Below the pieces are notes generated by a model, which saw only the letters and a list, made by a program, of their open reading frames with translations, had not been told where the DNA came from and did not search any database. Below are positions 51,840 through 62,314 of a DNA stretch of 64,000 nucleotides, one piece after another (within the stretch, counting starts at the first letter, position 1; every line of letters starts with the position of its first letter). Source of the stretch: Myxococcales bacterium (lineage in GTDB: Bacteria; Myxococcota; Polyangia; Nannocystales; Nannocystaceae); NCBI GenBank assembly GCA_016793465.1, contig JAEUJW010000077.1, forward strand, positions 1 through 64,000. Reading direction: 5' to 3'. Position numbers and translations under genes: made by a program.

Positions 51840-52664
51840 GTGAGAGATCCACGCGAGGTCGATCGACGGGACGCCGCGGCCATGGGCGCCGAGGCGGTGG
51901 CCGCCGCGCGCGACGGGCGGTACGTGGCGCCGTCGGGGGCGGTGGTCGAGATCGCGGACCTGGTGAGCGACGCGATCGCCGGGACGCGCAGCGTACCGCC
52001 GAACGAGCGGCTCGACACCTGTCCCGGGGGACAGTTCGGTGAGACGGCCTTCGAGGTGCGCGAGGAGAGCACGCTGGCGGCGGCGCGGCGGCTGGCGCTG
52101 GCGGGGACCGAGCCGGTTGCGCTGAACTTCGCGTCGGCGCGGAACCCGGGCGGGGGCTTTTTGGGCGGGTCGCGGGCGCAGGAGGAGTCGCTGTGCCGGG
52201 CCTCGACGCTGCACGCGTGCCTCGTCGGGCAGCCGTACTACGCCCACCACGGGCGGGCGCGCGACGCCATGTACAGCTCGTGGATCCTCTACTCGCCGGG
52301 GGTGCCGGTGATCCGCGACGACACCGGGCCGCTGCTCGAGGAGCCGTGGACGTGCGGGTTCATCACCGCGGCGGCGCCGAACGTGAAGGCGCTCGGCCCG
52401 GAGCGGCACGGCGAGGTGCCGGGGGTGATGGCGGAGCGGGTCGCGCGGGTGCTGGCGGTCGCGGCGCGCGAGCGTCACGAGGGCGTGGTGCTGGGCGCGT
52501 GGGGCTGCGGGGCGTTCGGCGGCGACGCCGAGCTGGTGGCCTCGCTGTTCCACGCGGCGCTGACCGGGCCCTTCAGGGGAGTGTTCGCGCGGGTGGTCTT
52601 CGCGGTGCTCGACACGCGCGAGGACCGGCGGGTCATCGGCCCGTTCGAGCGGCGGTTTCGCTGA
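51840..52664 (+). CDS. Microbial PARG-like protein (TIGR02452/DUF2263)
   Basis: 274 residues from the GTG at 51840; an ATG 42 bases later is possible. The signature of bacterial-type poly(ADP-ribose) glycohydrolases is seen as NPGGGFLGGSRAQEESLCR (GGG at 104-106, QEE at 114-116). It has a macrodomain fold with GAWGCGAFGGD near the C-terminus. It should remove ADP-ribose from proteins. It follows a LigD polymerase gene on the same strand and overlaps the PAS-STAS gene at its 3' end. Palindrome copy f lies inside. Confidence 0.88.
   Translation: MRDPREVDRRDAAAMGAEAVAAARDGRYVAPSGAVVEIADLVSDAIAGTRSVPPNERLDTCPGGQFGETAFEVREESTLAAARRLALAGTEPVALNFASARNPGGGFLGGSRAQEESLCRASTLHACLVGQPYYAHHGRARDAMYSSWILYSPGVPVIRDDTGPLLEEPWTCGFITAAAPNVKALGPERHGEVPGVMAERVARVLAVAARERHEGVVLGAWGCGAFGGDAELVASLFHAALTGPFRGVFARVVFAVLDTREDRRVIGPFERRFR
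52018..52035. repeat. Dispersed palindrome copy f (one mismatch)
   Basis: CCTGTCC-CGGG-GGACAGT matches 11 of 12 fixed bases, inside the PARG-like gene. Uses the rare codons TGT, GGA and GGT. Confidence 0.5.
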
Positions 52665-53556
52665 CGCTGCTCGCGGCGGGCGCGTCGCCGCGGGCGAGCT
52701 CGACGAGCGGCTGCTCGGGCTCCTTGTTCACGCGGTAGCCCATCTTGCGCATGCAGAATTTCAGCCCCTCGCGCAGGCTGCGGAGGGTCACGACGCCCTG
52801 CATGTCGACGCCGAGGCTGACGACGATCTGCGCGACCGAGGGCTGGATGCCGGTGAGGATGCAGCGGGCGCCGAGCAGGCCGACCGCGGCCATCACCTTC
52901 AATAGATGGTCGGCGGTGGCGGTGTCGAGCACGTCGACGCCGGTCAGGTCGACGATCGCGAACTTGGCGCCGGTGCGGGCCACCGTCTCGAGCAGCGAGG
53001 TCTTCATGTCGGCCGCGCGGGCGCTGTCGACGAGGCCGACCACCGGCATGGTGACGATGTCGTCCCAGACCTGGATGATCGGCGTCGACATCGAGTGGAT
53101 GGCGTCCTGCTGGGCGTCGATGCGCTGCTGCAGATCCTCGGCGACGCGGCGGTACTCGGACTCGTACTCGGCGCGGTCGGCGAGGGCCCGCTCGAGCTCG
53201 GCGAGGGCGTGCTTGTGCGGGGTGACGTCGCGGGCGCAGGCGTAGGTGAGGCCGTCGCCGCCGCCGTGCACGGCCGAGGCGACCCACTGCAGCCACTTGT
53301 AGTCGCCGCTCTTGCAGCGGTAGCGGTTGACGAAGTCGACGACGTCGCGCTTGCCGGTGAACAGGTCGGTGGCGACGGAGACGGTGGGCTCGACGTCTTC
53401 GGGGTGGATGAAGGTGACGAACGGGGCTGACTTCAGCTCGTCGACGGTCCAGCCGAGCACGCGCTCCCACACCGGGTTGAGCTCGACGAAGTAGCCGTCG
53501 GCGTTGGCGGTGGCCAGCATCTCGAGGGAGTGGGTGAAGAAGCGGGCGTAGTCCAT
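52633..53556 (-). CDS. RsbR-like PAS-STAS protein
   Basis: 307 residues. A PAS domain (about 1-115: NADGYFVELNPVWERVLGW, IHPEDVEPTV, YRCKSGDYKWLQW), a coiled coil (115-150) and a STAS domain (155-270). The STAS motif DLTGVDVLDTATADHLL keeps the RsbR-type phosphorylatable Thr (Thr212); the second site is Ile. Serves as the sensory subunit of a stressosome-like complex. Ribosome-binding site GAGGAG. Last gene of the rsbT-rsbS-PAS/STAS group; its 3' end overlaps the PARG-like gene by 32 bases. Confidence 0.88.
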   Translation of the reverse strand: MDYARFFTHSLEMLATANADGYFVELNPVWERVLGWTVDELKSAPFVTFIHPEDVEPTVSVATDLFTGKRDVVDFVNRYRCKSGDYKWLQWVASAVHGGGDGLTYACARDVTPHKHALAELERALADRAEYESEYRRVAEDLQQRIDAQQDAIHSMSTPIIQVWDDIVTMPVVGLVDSARAADMKTSLLETVARTGAKFAIVDLTGVDVLDTATADHLLKVMAAVGLLGARCILTGIQPSVAQIVVSLGVDMQGVVTLRSLREGLKFCMRKMGYRVNKEPEQPLVELARGDAPAASSVSETAARTGR

Positions 53557-53574
53557 GGCGCGGCTCCTCGGGGT

Positions 53575-54036
53575 TCAGTCGCGGGCGGAGTTGCGGGCGA
53601 TCTGGGCGAGCTGGGAGTGGGTGTCGGGGGCGGAGGACTGGTCGAAGGGGTCCTCGGGGTCGATGTCGACGACGGTGGCGGTGACGCCGAGGCCCTCGAG
53701 GGCGTCCTCGAGGGTGAGGGCGGTCTGGGCCAGGCGGAAGTCGGCGCCCATGGTCTGGAGGGTCATGGCGATGGGGGCGGACATGCCGCAGATGACGGTG
53801 GGGGTGCCCATGAGCTTGGCGGCGGCGGCGAGGTTGGCGATCACGTGGCAGAGGTGGGAGTCCATGGTCCACATGCCGGTGACGTCGATGACGAGGCCGG
53901 CGGCCGAGGTGTCGCGGATGGTGCGGAGCACGTCGTCGACGAGCACGGCGGCGGTCTCGTCGGTGATGTCGCCCTGGAGGGGGACGACGATGCGTTGCCA
54001 GAGCTGGATGACGGGGATGCGGTGTTCTTGGATCAT
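53575..54036 (-). CDS. rsbS: RsbS-like STAS-domain protein
   Basis: 153 residues. A single STAS domain with VIDVTGMWTMDSHLCHVIA; Ser60 matches the RsbS site phosphorylated by RsbT. PTVICGMSAPIAMTLQTMGAD completes the family pattern. A tail of about 25 residues is extra. It would hold RsbT in the resting stressosome and release it when phosphorylated. Located between the RsbT-like and PAS-STAS genes. Confidence 0.87.
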   Translation of the reverse strand: MIQEHRIPVIQLWQRIVVPLQGDITDETAAVLVDDVLRTIRDTSAAGLVIDVTGMWTMDSHLCHVIANLAAAAKLMGTPTVICGMSAPIAMTLQTMGADFRLAQTALTLEDALEGLGVTATVVDIDPEDPFDQSSAPDTHSQLAQIARNSARD

Positions 54037-54056
54037 GGCGAGGTGCTCTGGGTGCT

Positions 54057-54677
54057 TTAGTAATTGACCTCGACGTCGACGTGGGTGCCGGCGCTGCTGG
54101 ACTGGATGGTGAAGCGGTCGGCGAGGCGCTTGGTGCCGAGGATGCCGAGGCCGAGGCCGCTGCGGGACTTGTACTTGCCGGCGAGGATCTCCTCGAGGTT
54201 CTTGATGCCGGGGCCCTGGTCGCGGGCGAGGATGATGATCGTGCGGCGCTCGCCGTCGGCCTTGCGCAGGCTGAGCTGGCCGCCGTCGGCGTAGGAGACC
54301 ATGTTGCGGGCGAGCTCGCTGACGATGGTGGCGAGCTTCTGCAGGATCAGCGGCGTGGTCGAGAGGGCGGTGCACAGGTCGCGGGCGGCCAGGCGGGCGC
54401 GGGCGATGTCCGACTCGTAGCGCAGCTCGATCTCGATGAGCTTCGGCGGCGGGTCGACGAACAGCGGCATCAGCTCGCGCGAGGCGCTGCGCAGCTCGTA
54501 CTCGCCGATCACGCCGCGCAGCGCGTCGGAGATGCGGGCGACGAGCGGCTTGTGCGGCGACTCGCGACGGGCGCGGGCGAGGATCCCCGGGGCGCGGCCA
54601 GGTCCGACGTACTTGCCGAGCACGGCCAGCAGGGTCCGTTCGTCGGGTTGCGGCGAGCCGGTGCGGCGGGCCTCCAT
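54057..54677 (-). CDS. rsbT: RsbT-like serine kinase/ATP-binding switch protein
   Basis: 206 residues. The C-terminal 120 residues are a GHKL domain of the RsbT/RsbW type: ELARNMVSYA (Asn125), DQGPGIKN (153-160) and SGLGLGILGTKRL. The N-terminal 80 residues are an extra helical region not present in B. subtilis RsbT. It should phosphorylate the two STAS proteins encoded downstream and then activate an output protein not in this window. The ATG is preferred over a TTG nine bases upstream. Confidence 0.86.
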   Translation of the reverse strand: MEARRTGSPQPDERTLLAVLGKYVGPGRAPGILARARRESPHKPLVARISDALRGVIGEYELRSASRELMPLFVDPPPKLIEIELRYESDIARARLAARDLCTALSTTPLILQKLATIVSELARNMVSYADGGQLSLRKADGERRTIIILARDQGPGIKNLEEILAGKYKSRSGLGLGILGTKRLADRFTIQSSSAGTHVDVEVNY

Positions 54678-54801
54678 CCCGGTCAATTCATCACGTGTCG
54701 TCGCGCTTGTCTGTGGTCTTTTCGCGGCGGAATTCGCGGCTGAATTGCGAGTTGCGCGATCGTGGACCGCAGGGCTTGCGGGCGGGCGCGGTGAGCGGTG
54801 T

Positions 54802-55734
54802 TTACAGGCAGCCGACGCGCTGGTCGGCGAGGGCGACGTCGTCGACGTGGAGGGTCATGGTCTGGCCGGCGTAGCTCTCCCACCCGACCTTGAAGTCGGC
54901 GAGGGTGGGCCGCCACATGGGCTTGTTGTGCCACTGCTGGTCGGCGTCGGGGGTGGGGTCGGCGTCGACCGCGAGCCCGGGTACGGCGTTCCCGTCGACC
55001 CACGTGGACAGGAGGCCCTGGGCCTCGTCGATCATGAACTCGACGCAGGTCCACTGGCCGGGGGTGGGGGCGCCGCTCATGGCGATGCCGGCGGGGCTGA
55101 GGGCGGGCAGGGTGGCGTCGTCGGACTCGCGGTTCCACATGAAGATCTCGCTCTGGCCGCCCATGCGCAGGTCCTTGCCGCCGCTGTCGGCGGAGTCACG
55201 CAGCGTCAGGAAGGTGACGTGGCCCTGGCCGAGCGCGGCGCCGAAGCGCAGCCACAGGCGGCCGTAGACGACCGGGCCGATCTGCTCGATCGCGGACGTG
55301 TTGGCGATGAAGACGTGGTCGCAGTAGCCGCCGCCGCCGTCGACGCGCAGCGAGCGGGCGCCGCCGTGGGCCTCGACGTCGTCGACCTGCAGGGCGCCGG
55401 CGCCGCTGCAGTTCGGCGAGGTGACGGTCCACAGGGCGGCGTCGGGCGGGCCGCCGGGGGCGGCGGATTCGAAGTCGTCGCACAGGGGGAGATCGGTGCA
55501 GCCCCCGGCGGGCGGGCCGGTCTCGCTCGCGGCGGTGGTGTCGGGGTCCCCGGCGGTGGGCTCGTCGTCGCCGGTGGTCGGTGCGGGGGCGGTGGTCGGG
55601 GACGTCGTGGGCTCGGCGGTCGCGGCCGACGAGGTCGAGGACGTCTCGCTGCCGGTGCTGTCGCCGGCGGCGTCGGAGTCGGAGTCGGGGTTGCAGGCGA
55701 GGGTGAGGAGGGCGAGCGCGAGGCGTGGGCGCAT
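54802..55734 (-). CDS. Lipoprotein with Ser/Thr linker and lectin-like domain
   Basis: 310 residues. Lipobox TLAC (Cys14), a Ser/Thr/Asp linker to about residue 75, then a jelly-roll pattern similar to laminin G/concanavalin-like domains: CDDFESAAPGGPPDAALW, LRVDGGGGYCDHVFIAN, GRLWLRFGAALGQGHVTF, WTCVEFMIDEAQGLLSTWVDG and LHVDDVALADQ at the end. May bind polysaccharide at the cell surface. Follows the DUF1592 gene by eight bases, likely the same operon. Confidence 0.75.
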   Translation of the reverse strand: MRPRLALALLTLACNPDSDSDAAGDSTGSETSSTSSAATAEPTTSPTTAPAPTTGDDEPTAGDPDTTAASETGPPAGGCTDLPLCDDFESAAPGGPPDAALWTVTSPNCSGAGALQVDDVEAHGGARSLRVDGGGGYCDHVFIANTSAIEQIGPVVYGRLWLRFGAALGQGHVTFLTLRDSADSGGKDLRMGGQSEIFMWNRESDDATLPALSPAGIAMSGAPTPGQWTCVEFMIDEAQGLLSTWVDGNAVPGLAVDADPTPDADQQWHNKPMWRPTLADFKVGWESYAGQTMTLHVDDVALADQRVGCL

Positions 55735-55742
55735 GAGGGCGA

Positions 55743-58112
55743 TCAGTAGTTGAGGCAGAAGCCGAAGGTGGTCGAGGCCTTGCCGGCGAGCTGGGCGTTG
55801 TAGGCCTCGCCGACCCACACGAAGGTGGTGTCCATCTGCGTGTACTTGGCGTTCCAGGCGTTCTGGATGGTGCCCGGCAGCTCGAGCACGACCTGCCAGT
55901 CGATCTGCGCGTCGGTGGTGTTGGTGACGGTGACGCTGTTGCACTCGCCGGCCTCCCACTTGGAGTCCTGGACGACGTTGACGTCGACGCCGGGGCTGGT
56001 CATGGGGCCGTTCGGGTCGCCGCCGGTGTCGGGGTCGGACGTCATGGCGCCGGTGTCGGGGTCGGAGGTGTCGCCGCCGGTGTCGGGGGCGGACGTCATG
56101 GCGCCGGTGTCGGCGCCGGGGTCGGGCTCGCCGGAGGGGGCGCCGCCGCGTTCGCGGAAGAACCGGGTGCCGACGAGCGCGAGCACGAGGGTGTCGAGGC
56201 GGCCCTCGGCCTCGGCGAAGGCGGTGGTGAGCTCGGACTGCACGCACTGCAGCTCGCTGCCGTCGGCCGAGCCGACGGCGAAGCGGGCCCACTGCAGGGC
56301 GTAACAGGCCTCGACGTCGGGCGAGCCGGCGAGCAGGGCGGCGAGCTCCTCGGCGCCGTCGAACGGGCCGTTGGAGTTGTCGGTGAGGAGAATTTCGCCG
56401 GAGGCGTCGATCGCGTGGCTGCCGTCCGTGCTGCGCAGGCGGCCGACCGGGTCGTAGTATTCGAAGCCGAAGCCGATCGGGTCGATGCGCGCGTGGCAGC
56501 CGGCGCAGGTCGGGTCGGCGGAGTGCTGGGTGTAGCGCTCGCGGGTGCTGAGGGTGGGGTCGACCGGCGGGGGCGAGGTGTCGAGCGCGGGCGGCGGGGG
56601 CGGCATGTCCTGGCAGAGCAGGCGCTCGCGCACGAGCTTGCCGCGGTGGATCGGCGAGGAGGAGGTCGGCAGGGCGTGGGTCGTCATGACGGCGCCGAGG
56701 CCGAGCAGGCCGGCGGCGGCGCCGGTGTCGACGCGCTTGAAGCCGGCGGCGTCGGCCTCGCCGCTGCCGGCGGTCACGCCGTAGTAGTCGACGAGCGCGT
56801 CGGTCATGTACGAGTGCGAGGCGGTCAGCAGGTCGCCGAGCTTGCCGCCGTCGCGGAACACGCCGGCGATCAGTCGGTGGGTCTCGCCGCGCATGTCGCT
56901 GCGGACGGCGGCGGTGAGCTCGGGGAACAGCGTGGCGTCGCGCGGGACCGAGGGCAGGCGGTCGATGTGCAGCCACTCGTCGACGAACCGGTGCAGGGTG
57001 GCGTCGCTGTCGGGGTCGGCGAGCAGGCGCTCGGCGTGCTTCTTCAGGACCTCGGGGTCCGTCAGGGTGCCGTCGTCGGCGGCGGCGGTGAGGGCGGCGT
57101 CGGGCGGGCCGCCGACGATCAGGTACGACAGCTCGCTGGCGAGCTCGTGGGGGGTGAGGGCGTACACGCCGTCGCCGACGTGGTCGCCGAGCTCGGTGCG
57201 GTAGAGGAAGCCGGGCGCCTGCAGCATGGCGGCGACGACCCAGCGCAGGCCGCCGGCGAAGTCCTCGGCCTTGGCGGCCTCGTCGAACAGGGTCTGATAG
57301 CGCTTCTTCTCGGTGGCGGTGAGCGGGCGGCGGTAGGCCTGTTTGCCGAAGTCGGCGATGAAGGTGGCGGCGCAGGCGGCGTCGGCCTCGGCGGCGCACG
57401 GCAGGCGCGCGGGCAGGTCGGCGGAGATCTCGTCGGCGACCTGCTCGGCGGCCTCGCGGTACTGGTCGGCGAGCAGGCCGGTGACGAGCAGGGCGTCGGC
57501 GTTGTTGGAGTAGCCCTGGATCACTCCGTCGGTGGCGAAGCCGAGGCCGAGGTCGGTGGGGGCGCCGAGCAGGGCGGCGACGGTGCGGTTGTACTCGACG
57601 TGGCTGAGGCGCCGCACGCGGCGCACGCCGGCGCCGCCCATGTCGCAGGCGGCCGCGGCCTCGTCGTCGGAGCCGCTGCAGGTGAACGTGCCGAGGCTGC
57701 GCTCGACGAACTCGGCGAGGGCCTCGTAGTTCTCGGTGCCCTCGGTGACGACCATGCCGCCCTCGTGGCCGTCGGGGTGCTTGTTGCTGGGCTTCAATAG
57801 CAGCAGCGAGGTGCCGCCGACGTCGACGCGGGCGACCTCGCGGACGGTGGCGAGGTTCTTGTCGAGGTAGCCGTCCTCGCTGTCCGGGACCAGGACCATG
57901 CGGGTGTCCTTGGCCAGGCCGGTGGCGTTGTGGCAGGTGATGCAGGTCTGCGAGAGGACCGGCTTCCACACCGAGGCCTCGAAGAACTCGGCGTCGCTCG
58001 GGCAGTCGCCGCCGCCGTCGTTGCCGGACTCGTCTTCCGCGCCGTTCTTGCAGGCGAGCGCGAGGAGCAGGGGGAGGGTGAGGAGGAGCTGCGGGTGGAT
58101 GGTGGTGCGCAT
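55743..58112 (-). CDS. DUF1592/DUF1588-type cytochrome lipoprotein with C-terminal CBM2-like domain
   Basis: 789 residues. Lipobox ALAC (Cys21) and a heme motif CITCH (57-61). Then the DUF1587-DUF1592-DUF1588-DUF1585 order of planctomycete-type proteins: RLSHVEYNRTVAALLG, YRRPLTATEKKRYQTLFDEA, RLLCQDMPPPPP, a second heme motif CAGCH, and LTDNSNGPFDGAEELAALL. A TSDPDTGGD linker leads to about 85 residues like a family 2 cellulose-binding module (WEAGECNSVTVTNTTDAQIDW). Strong ribosome-binding site AAGGAGGA. Confidence 0.87.
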   Translation of the reverse strand: MRTTIHPQLLLTLPLLLALACKNGAEDESGNDGGGDCPSDAEFFEASVWKPVLSQTCITCHNATGLAKDTRMVLVPDSEDGYLDKNLATVREVARVDVGGTSLLLLKPSNKHPDGHEGGMVVTEGTENYEALAEFVERSLGTFTCSGSDDEAAAACDMGGAGVRRVRRLSHVEYNRTVAALLGAPTDLGLGFATDGVIQGYSNNADALLVTGLLADQYREAAEQVADEISADLPARLPCAAEADAACAATFIADFGKQAYRRPLTATEKKRYQTLFDEAAKAEDFAGGLRWVVAAMLQAPGFLYRTELGDHVGDGVYALTPHELASELSYLIVGGPPDAALTAAADDGTLTDPEVLKKHAERLLADPDSDATLHRFVDEWLHIDRLPSVPRDATLFPELTAAVRSDMRGETHRLIAGVFRDGGKLGDLLTASHSYMTDALVDYYGVTAGSGEADAAGFKRVDTGAAAGLLGLGAVMTTHALPTSSSPIHRGKLVRERLLCQDMPPPPPALDTSPPPVDPTLSTRERYTQHSADPTCAGCHARIDPIGFGFEYYDPVGRLRSTDGSHAIDASGEILLTDNSNGPFDGAEELAALLAGSPDVEACYALQWARFAVGSADGSELQCVQSELTTAFAEAEGRLDTLVLALVGTRFFRERGGAPSGEPDPGADTGAMTSAPDTGGDTSDPDTGAMTSDPDTGGDPNGPMTSPGVDVNVVQDSKWEAGECNSVTVTNTTDAQIDWQVVLELPGTIQNAWNAKYTQMDTTFVWVGEAYNAQLAGKASTTFGFCLNY

Positions 58113-58131
58113 GGCTGGGTTCCTCCTTTCT

Positions 58132-59424
<1,293 letters not shown>

Positions 59425-59604
59425 GGCGGAACATTGTCCACGAGGTGTCTGCGGGCGTCTCCGACTACTTTCGCGCGCGCAGGGGTGCGGCCTGCGACCC
59501 CCGGGGCTGACCGTTCGGACAGGTGACCGGAGCCGCGAGTGCAACAGTGCGTTGCTGCGGCGCGCACTACTGCGGCCCGGGGCGGGTGGCTAGAAGCCAG
59601 ACGC

Positions 59605-60681
59605 ATGACCGAACTGCTGTACACCCCGATCAAACTCGGCGACCTCGACCTGCAGAACCGCGTGGTGATGGCGCCGATGACCCGCAGCCGCGCGCAAGGC
59701 AACCAGCCCAACCGACTGATGGCGACGTACTACGGCCAGCGCAGCGAGGCCGGGCTGATCGTCACCGAGGGCACGGCGCCGGGGCCCGACGGCCTCGGGT
59801 ACGCGAGGATCCCCGGTTTGTACACGCCGGAGCACGCGGCCGGCTGGCGCGACGTGACCGAGGCGGCGCACGCCGGCGGGGCGAAGATCTTCGTGCAGCT
59901 GATGCACACCGGGCGGGTCGGTCACCCCCACAATTTGCCCGCCGGGGCGCGGGTGCTGGCGCCCTCGGCCGTCGCCGCCCCGGGCACGATGTACACCGAC
60001 CAGGCGGGGCCGCAGCCCCACCCGACGCCGACGGCGATGACGGAGGCCGACATCGCGCGGGCGATCGACGAGTTCAGCGACTCGGGCGCGCTGGCCCGCG
60101 AGGCGGGCTTCGACGGGGTCGAGCTGCACGGGGCCAACGGCTACCTCATCGACCAATTCTTTAACAAGGCGTCGAACCAGCGCGACGACGCGTGGGGCGG
60201 GACGATCGCCGGCAGGATCAAGTTCGCGGTCGACGTGTCGCGGCGGCTGGCGGACCGCATCGGGGCCAACCGCGTGGGCATCCGCCTGTCGCCGCACGGG
60301 GTGTTCGGCGGCATGAGCGACGACCCGGAGATCGAGGCGGTGTATTTGCAATTGGTGGAGGAGCTGTCGGCGCTGGGGCTGGCGTACATCCACCTCGTCG
60401 ACCACTCGGCGATGGGGGCGCCGCCGGTGCCGGCGGCGCTCAAGCGGGCGCTGAAGGCGGGGTTCCGCGGGCGCACGATCCTCGCCGGTGGTTATGACGC
60501 GGCGACGGCGGAGGCCGAGCTGCAGGCCGGGCACGCCGACCTGGTGGCGTTCGCGCGGCCGTTCATCGCCAACCCGCGGCTGGTCTCGAAGATGCGGGCC
60601 GGGTCGCCGCTGCTGCCGCCGGATCCGGCGACGTTCTACACGCCCGGCGAGCGCGGCTACACCGACTACCCGCTCGAGTGA
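59605..60681 (+). CDS. Alkene reductase, Old Yellow Enzyme family
   Basis: 358 residues. FMN-dependent ene-reductase. LGDLDLQNRVVMAPMTRSRA, QLMHTGRVGHP, FDGVELHGANGYLIDQFFN with its substrate-binding His/Asn pair, and VAFARPFIANPRLV are typical of the NemA/OYE group. Reduces activated C=C bonds or nitroesters with NAD(P)H. Its 3' end overlaps the convergent TPR-like gene by 16 bases. Confidence 0.94.
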   Translation: MTELLYTPIKLGDLDLQNRVVMAPMTRSRAQGNQPNRLMATYYGQRSEAGLIVTEGTAPGPDGLGYARIPGLYTPEHAAGWRDVTEAAHAGGAKIFVQLMHTGRVGHPHNLPAGARVLAPSAVAAPGTMYTDQAGPQPHPTPTAMTEADIARAIDEFSDSGALAREAGFDGVELHGANGYLIDQFFNKASNQRDDAWGGTIAGRIKFAVDVSRRLADRIGANRVGIRLSPHGVFGGMSDDPEIEAVYLQLVEELSALGLAYIHLVDHSAMGAPPVPAALKRALKAGFRGRTILAGGYDAATAEAELQAGHADLVAFARPFIANPRLVSKMRAGSPLLPPDPATFYTPGERGYTDYPLE

Positions 60682-61694
60682 TCGCGGGCGTGCTGCTCGT
60701 GGCGCGCGGCGCGGGCGAGCAGCTCGCCGTCGTCGAGGCGCTCGGCGATGGCCCGCGCGCGCGCGACGGCCTCGGCGCCGCGCCGCGGGCCCTGGATGCG
60801 CGCGACCAGTAGCAGGCCCATGGCGCGCAGGCGGGTGTAGCCGCCGTCGCCGGCGTGGTCGCAGGCGCGGAGGGCGAGGCGCAGGGCCTCGTCGCCGCGG
60901 CCGGCGCGGTGCAGGCCGAAGGCCCGGCCGGCGTCGCGGCGGTAGCTGGCGAACGGGTGCACGTCGTCGTCGGGCAGGGCCTCGTAGAGCGCGAGGGCGG
61001 CGGCGTGATCGCCGGCGCGGTTGCGCTGGTAGGCGTCCTGATCGACGAGGCGGGCGCGGAAGCAGGCGGCGTCGGCGGCGGTGAGGTCGGCGGCGGCGAG
61101 GAGCCGGCGCGCGGGCCCCAGGTCGACGGGCTCGCCGCGCTGGTCGGAGAGGTAGGCGCGCACGAGGGCGAGCTCGCAGCGGGCGTCGTCGTGGCCGGCG
61201 CGGTCGGGCCCTCGCGGTCGCGTGTCGGGGCCGGCGAGCGCGGCCCCGGCGCGGGCGAGGTGGGCGTCGGCGTCGGCGAGGTCGCGCCGGCGCAGGGCGC
61301 AGCTGGCGAGGCCGAGGTGCAGCCACACGCGGGCGCGTGCGCTGGAGATCGGCGGGTGGTCCCACAGGCGCAGCTGATCGAGGCAGAGCGCCAGCGGGAG
61401 GTCGTTGAAGGGGCTGTGGTAGAGGCCCATCCAGCGCACGCGCGACTCGACGGTGGCAGGCACGCCGAACACGCGGAGCAGGCGCTGGCCCCACACGCCG
61501 CCGTCGTGCTGGCCGCGGCCGCGCAGGCGCCGGAGGGCGCGCTGGATCGAGGCGACGTCGTCGCCGTCGGCGAGCTCGACGAGGCGCCAGGCGACGGCGG
61601 CGAGCGTGCCGTGCTCGGCGACGAGGACGGCGAGCAGGTCGCCCCAGGTGAAGCCGGCGACGTGTCCGCTTTCTTGTCCGCTCTCGTCGACCAC
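60666..61694 (-). CDS. Hypothetical TPR-like helical protein
   Basis: 342 residues, soluble, Ala/Arg/Leu-rich, with repeated helix pairs (ARVWLHLGLASCALRRRDLADADAHLARAG, HAAALALYEALPDD, FGLHRAGRGDEALRLALRA) that suggest tetratricopeptide repeats. The N-terminal 70 residues could be a small helical DNA- or protein-binding domain. Function unknown. GTG start, with TATAGT six bases upstream. Confidence 0.68.
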   Translation of the reverse strand: MVDESGQESGHVAGFTWGDLLAVLVAEHGTLAAVAWRLVELADGDDVASIQRALRRLRGRGQHDGGVWGQRLLRVFGVPATVESRVRWMGLYHSPFNDLPLALCLDQLRLWDHPPISSARARVWLHLGLASCALRRRDLADADAHLARAGAALAGPDTRPRGPDRAGHDDARCELALVRAYLSDQRGEPVDLGPARRLLAAADLTAADAACFRARLVDQDAYQRNRAGDHAAALALYEALPDDDVHPFASYRRDAGRAFGLHRAGRGDEALRLALRACDHAGDGGYTRLRAMGLLLVARIQGPRRGAEAVARARAIAERLDDGELLARAARHEQHARDHSSG

Positions 61695-61700
61695 GCCGGC

Positions 61701-61706
61701 ACTATA
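61701..61706 (-). promoter_or_regulatory. -10 box TATAGT, leaderless start
   Basis: On the minus strand TATAGT ends six bases before the GTG of the TPR-like gene. The same bases read TATACC on the plus strand towards the exonuclease gene. Confidence 0.4.
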
Positions 61707-61738
61707 CCTGGCGGCGAGAGGAAGTTTTAGGACACATC

Positions 61739-62314
61739 ATGTCGGAGACGAATCATTACCTCGTGGTGGACCTCGAGGCGACGTGCGACGAGCACCACGC
61801 CTTGCCCCGCGAGGAGACCGAGATCATCGAGGTCGGCGCCGTGCTGGTCGACGGGGCCACGCTGGCGCCGCTGGCGGAGTTCCAGTCGTTCGTGCGCCCG
61901 CGGGTGCACCCGCGGCTGACGCCGTTCTGCGTCGAGCTGACGACCATCACCCAGGAGGACGTGGCGCGCGCGCCGTCGTTCCGCGAGGTGGCGGCGAAGC
62001 TGGCGAAGTTCGGCGAGGGCGCCCTGTTCTGCTCGTGGGGCGGCTACGACCGCAACCAGCTCGAGCGCGACGCCCGGCGCGCGAAGGTGCGGACGCCGCT
62101 GGGGCCGCGGCACTTCAACGTCAAGGAGGCGTTCGCGCGGGCGGCGGGGACCAGCGAGTCGGGGGTGTACGCGGCGCTGCGGCGCGTGGGGCTGACGCCG
62201 ACCGGCACGCACCACCGCGGGATCGACGACGCCCGCAACATCGCCCGGCTGCTGCCGTTCGCGCTCGGCCGGGCGCCGCTGCCCCGTAGTGGGGGAGAGA
62301 GGAGGGCGCGATGA
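61739..62314 (+). CDS. ERI-1-like 3'-5' exonuclease (DEDDh)
   Basis: 191 residues. DEDDh exonuclease of the ERI-1/KapD group: DLEATC (Asp11, Glu13), IIEVGAVLVD, CVELTTITQEDV, FCSWGGYDRNQLERD and HRGIDDARNIARLL (His and Asp). Likely trims RNA 3' ends. It overlaps the next exonuclease gene by four bases (ATGA), so the two are co-translated. Confidence 0.9.
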   Translation: MSETNHYLVVDLEATCDEHHALPREETEIIEVGAVLVDGATLAPLAEFQSFVRPRVHPRLTPFCVELTTITQEDVARAPSFREVAAKLAKFGEGALFCSWGGYDRNQLERDARRAKVRTPLGPRHFNVKEAFARAAGTSESGVYAALRRVGLTPTGTHHRGIDDARNIARLLPFALGRAPLPRSGGERRAR

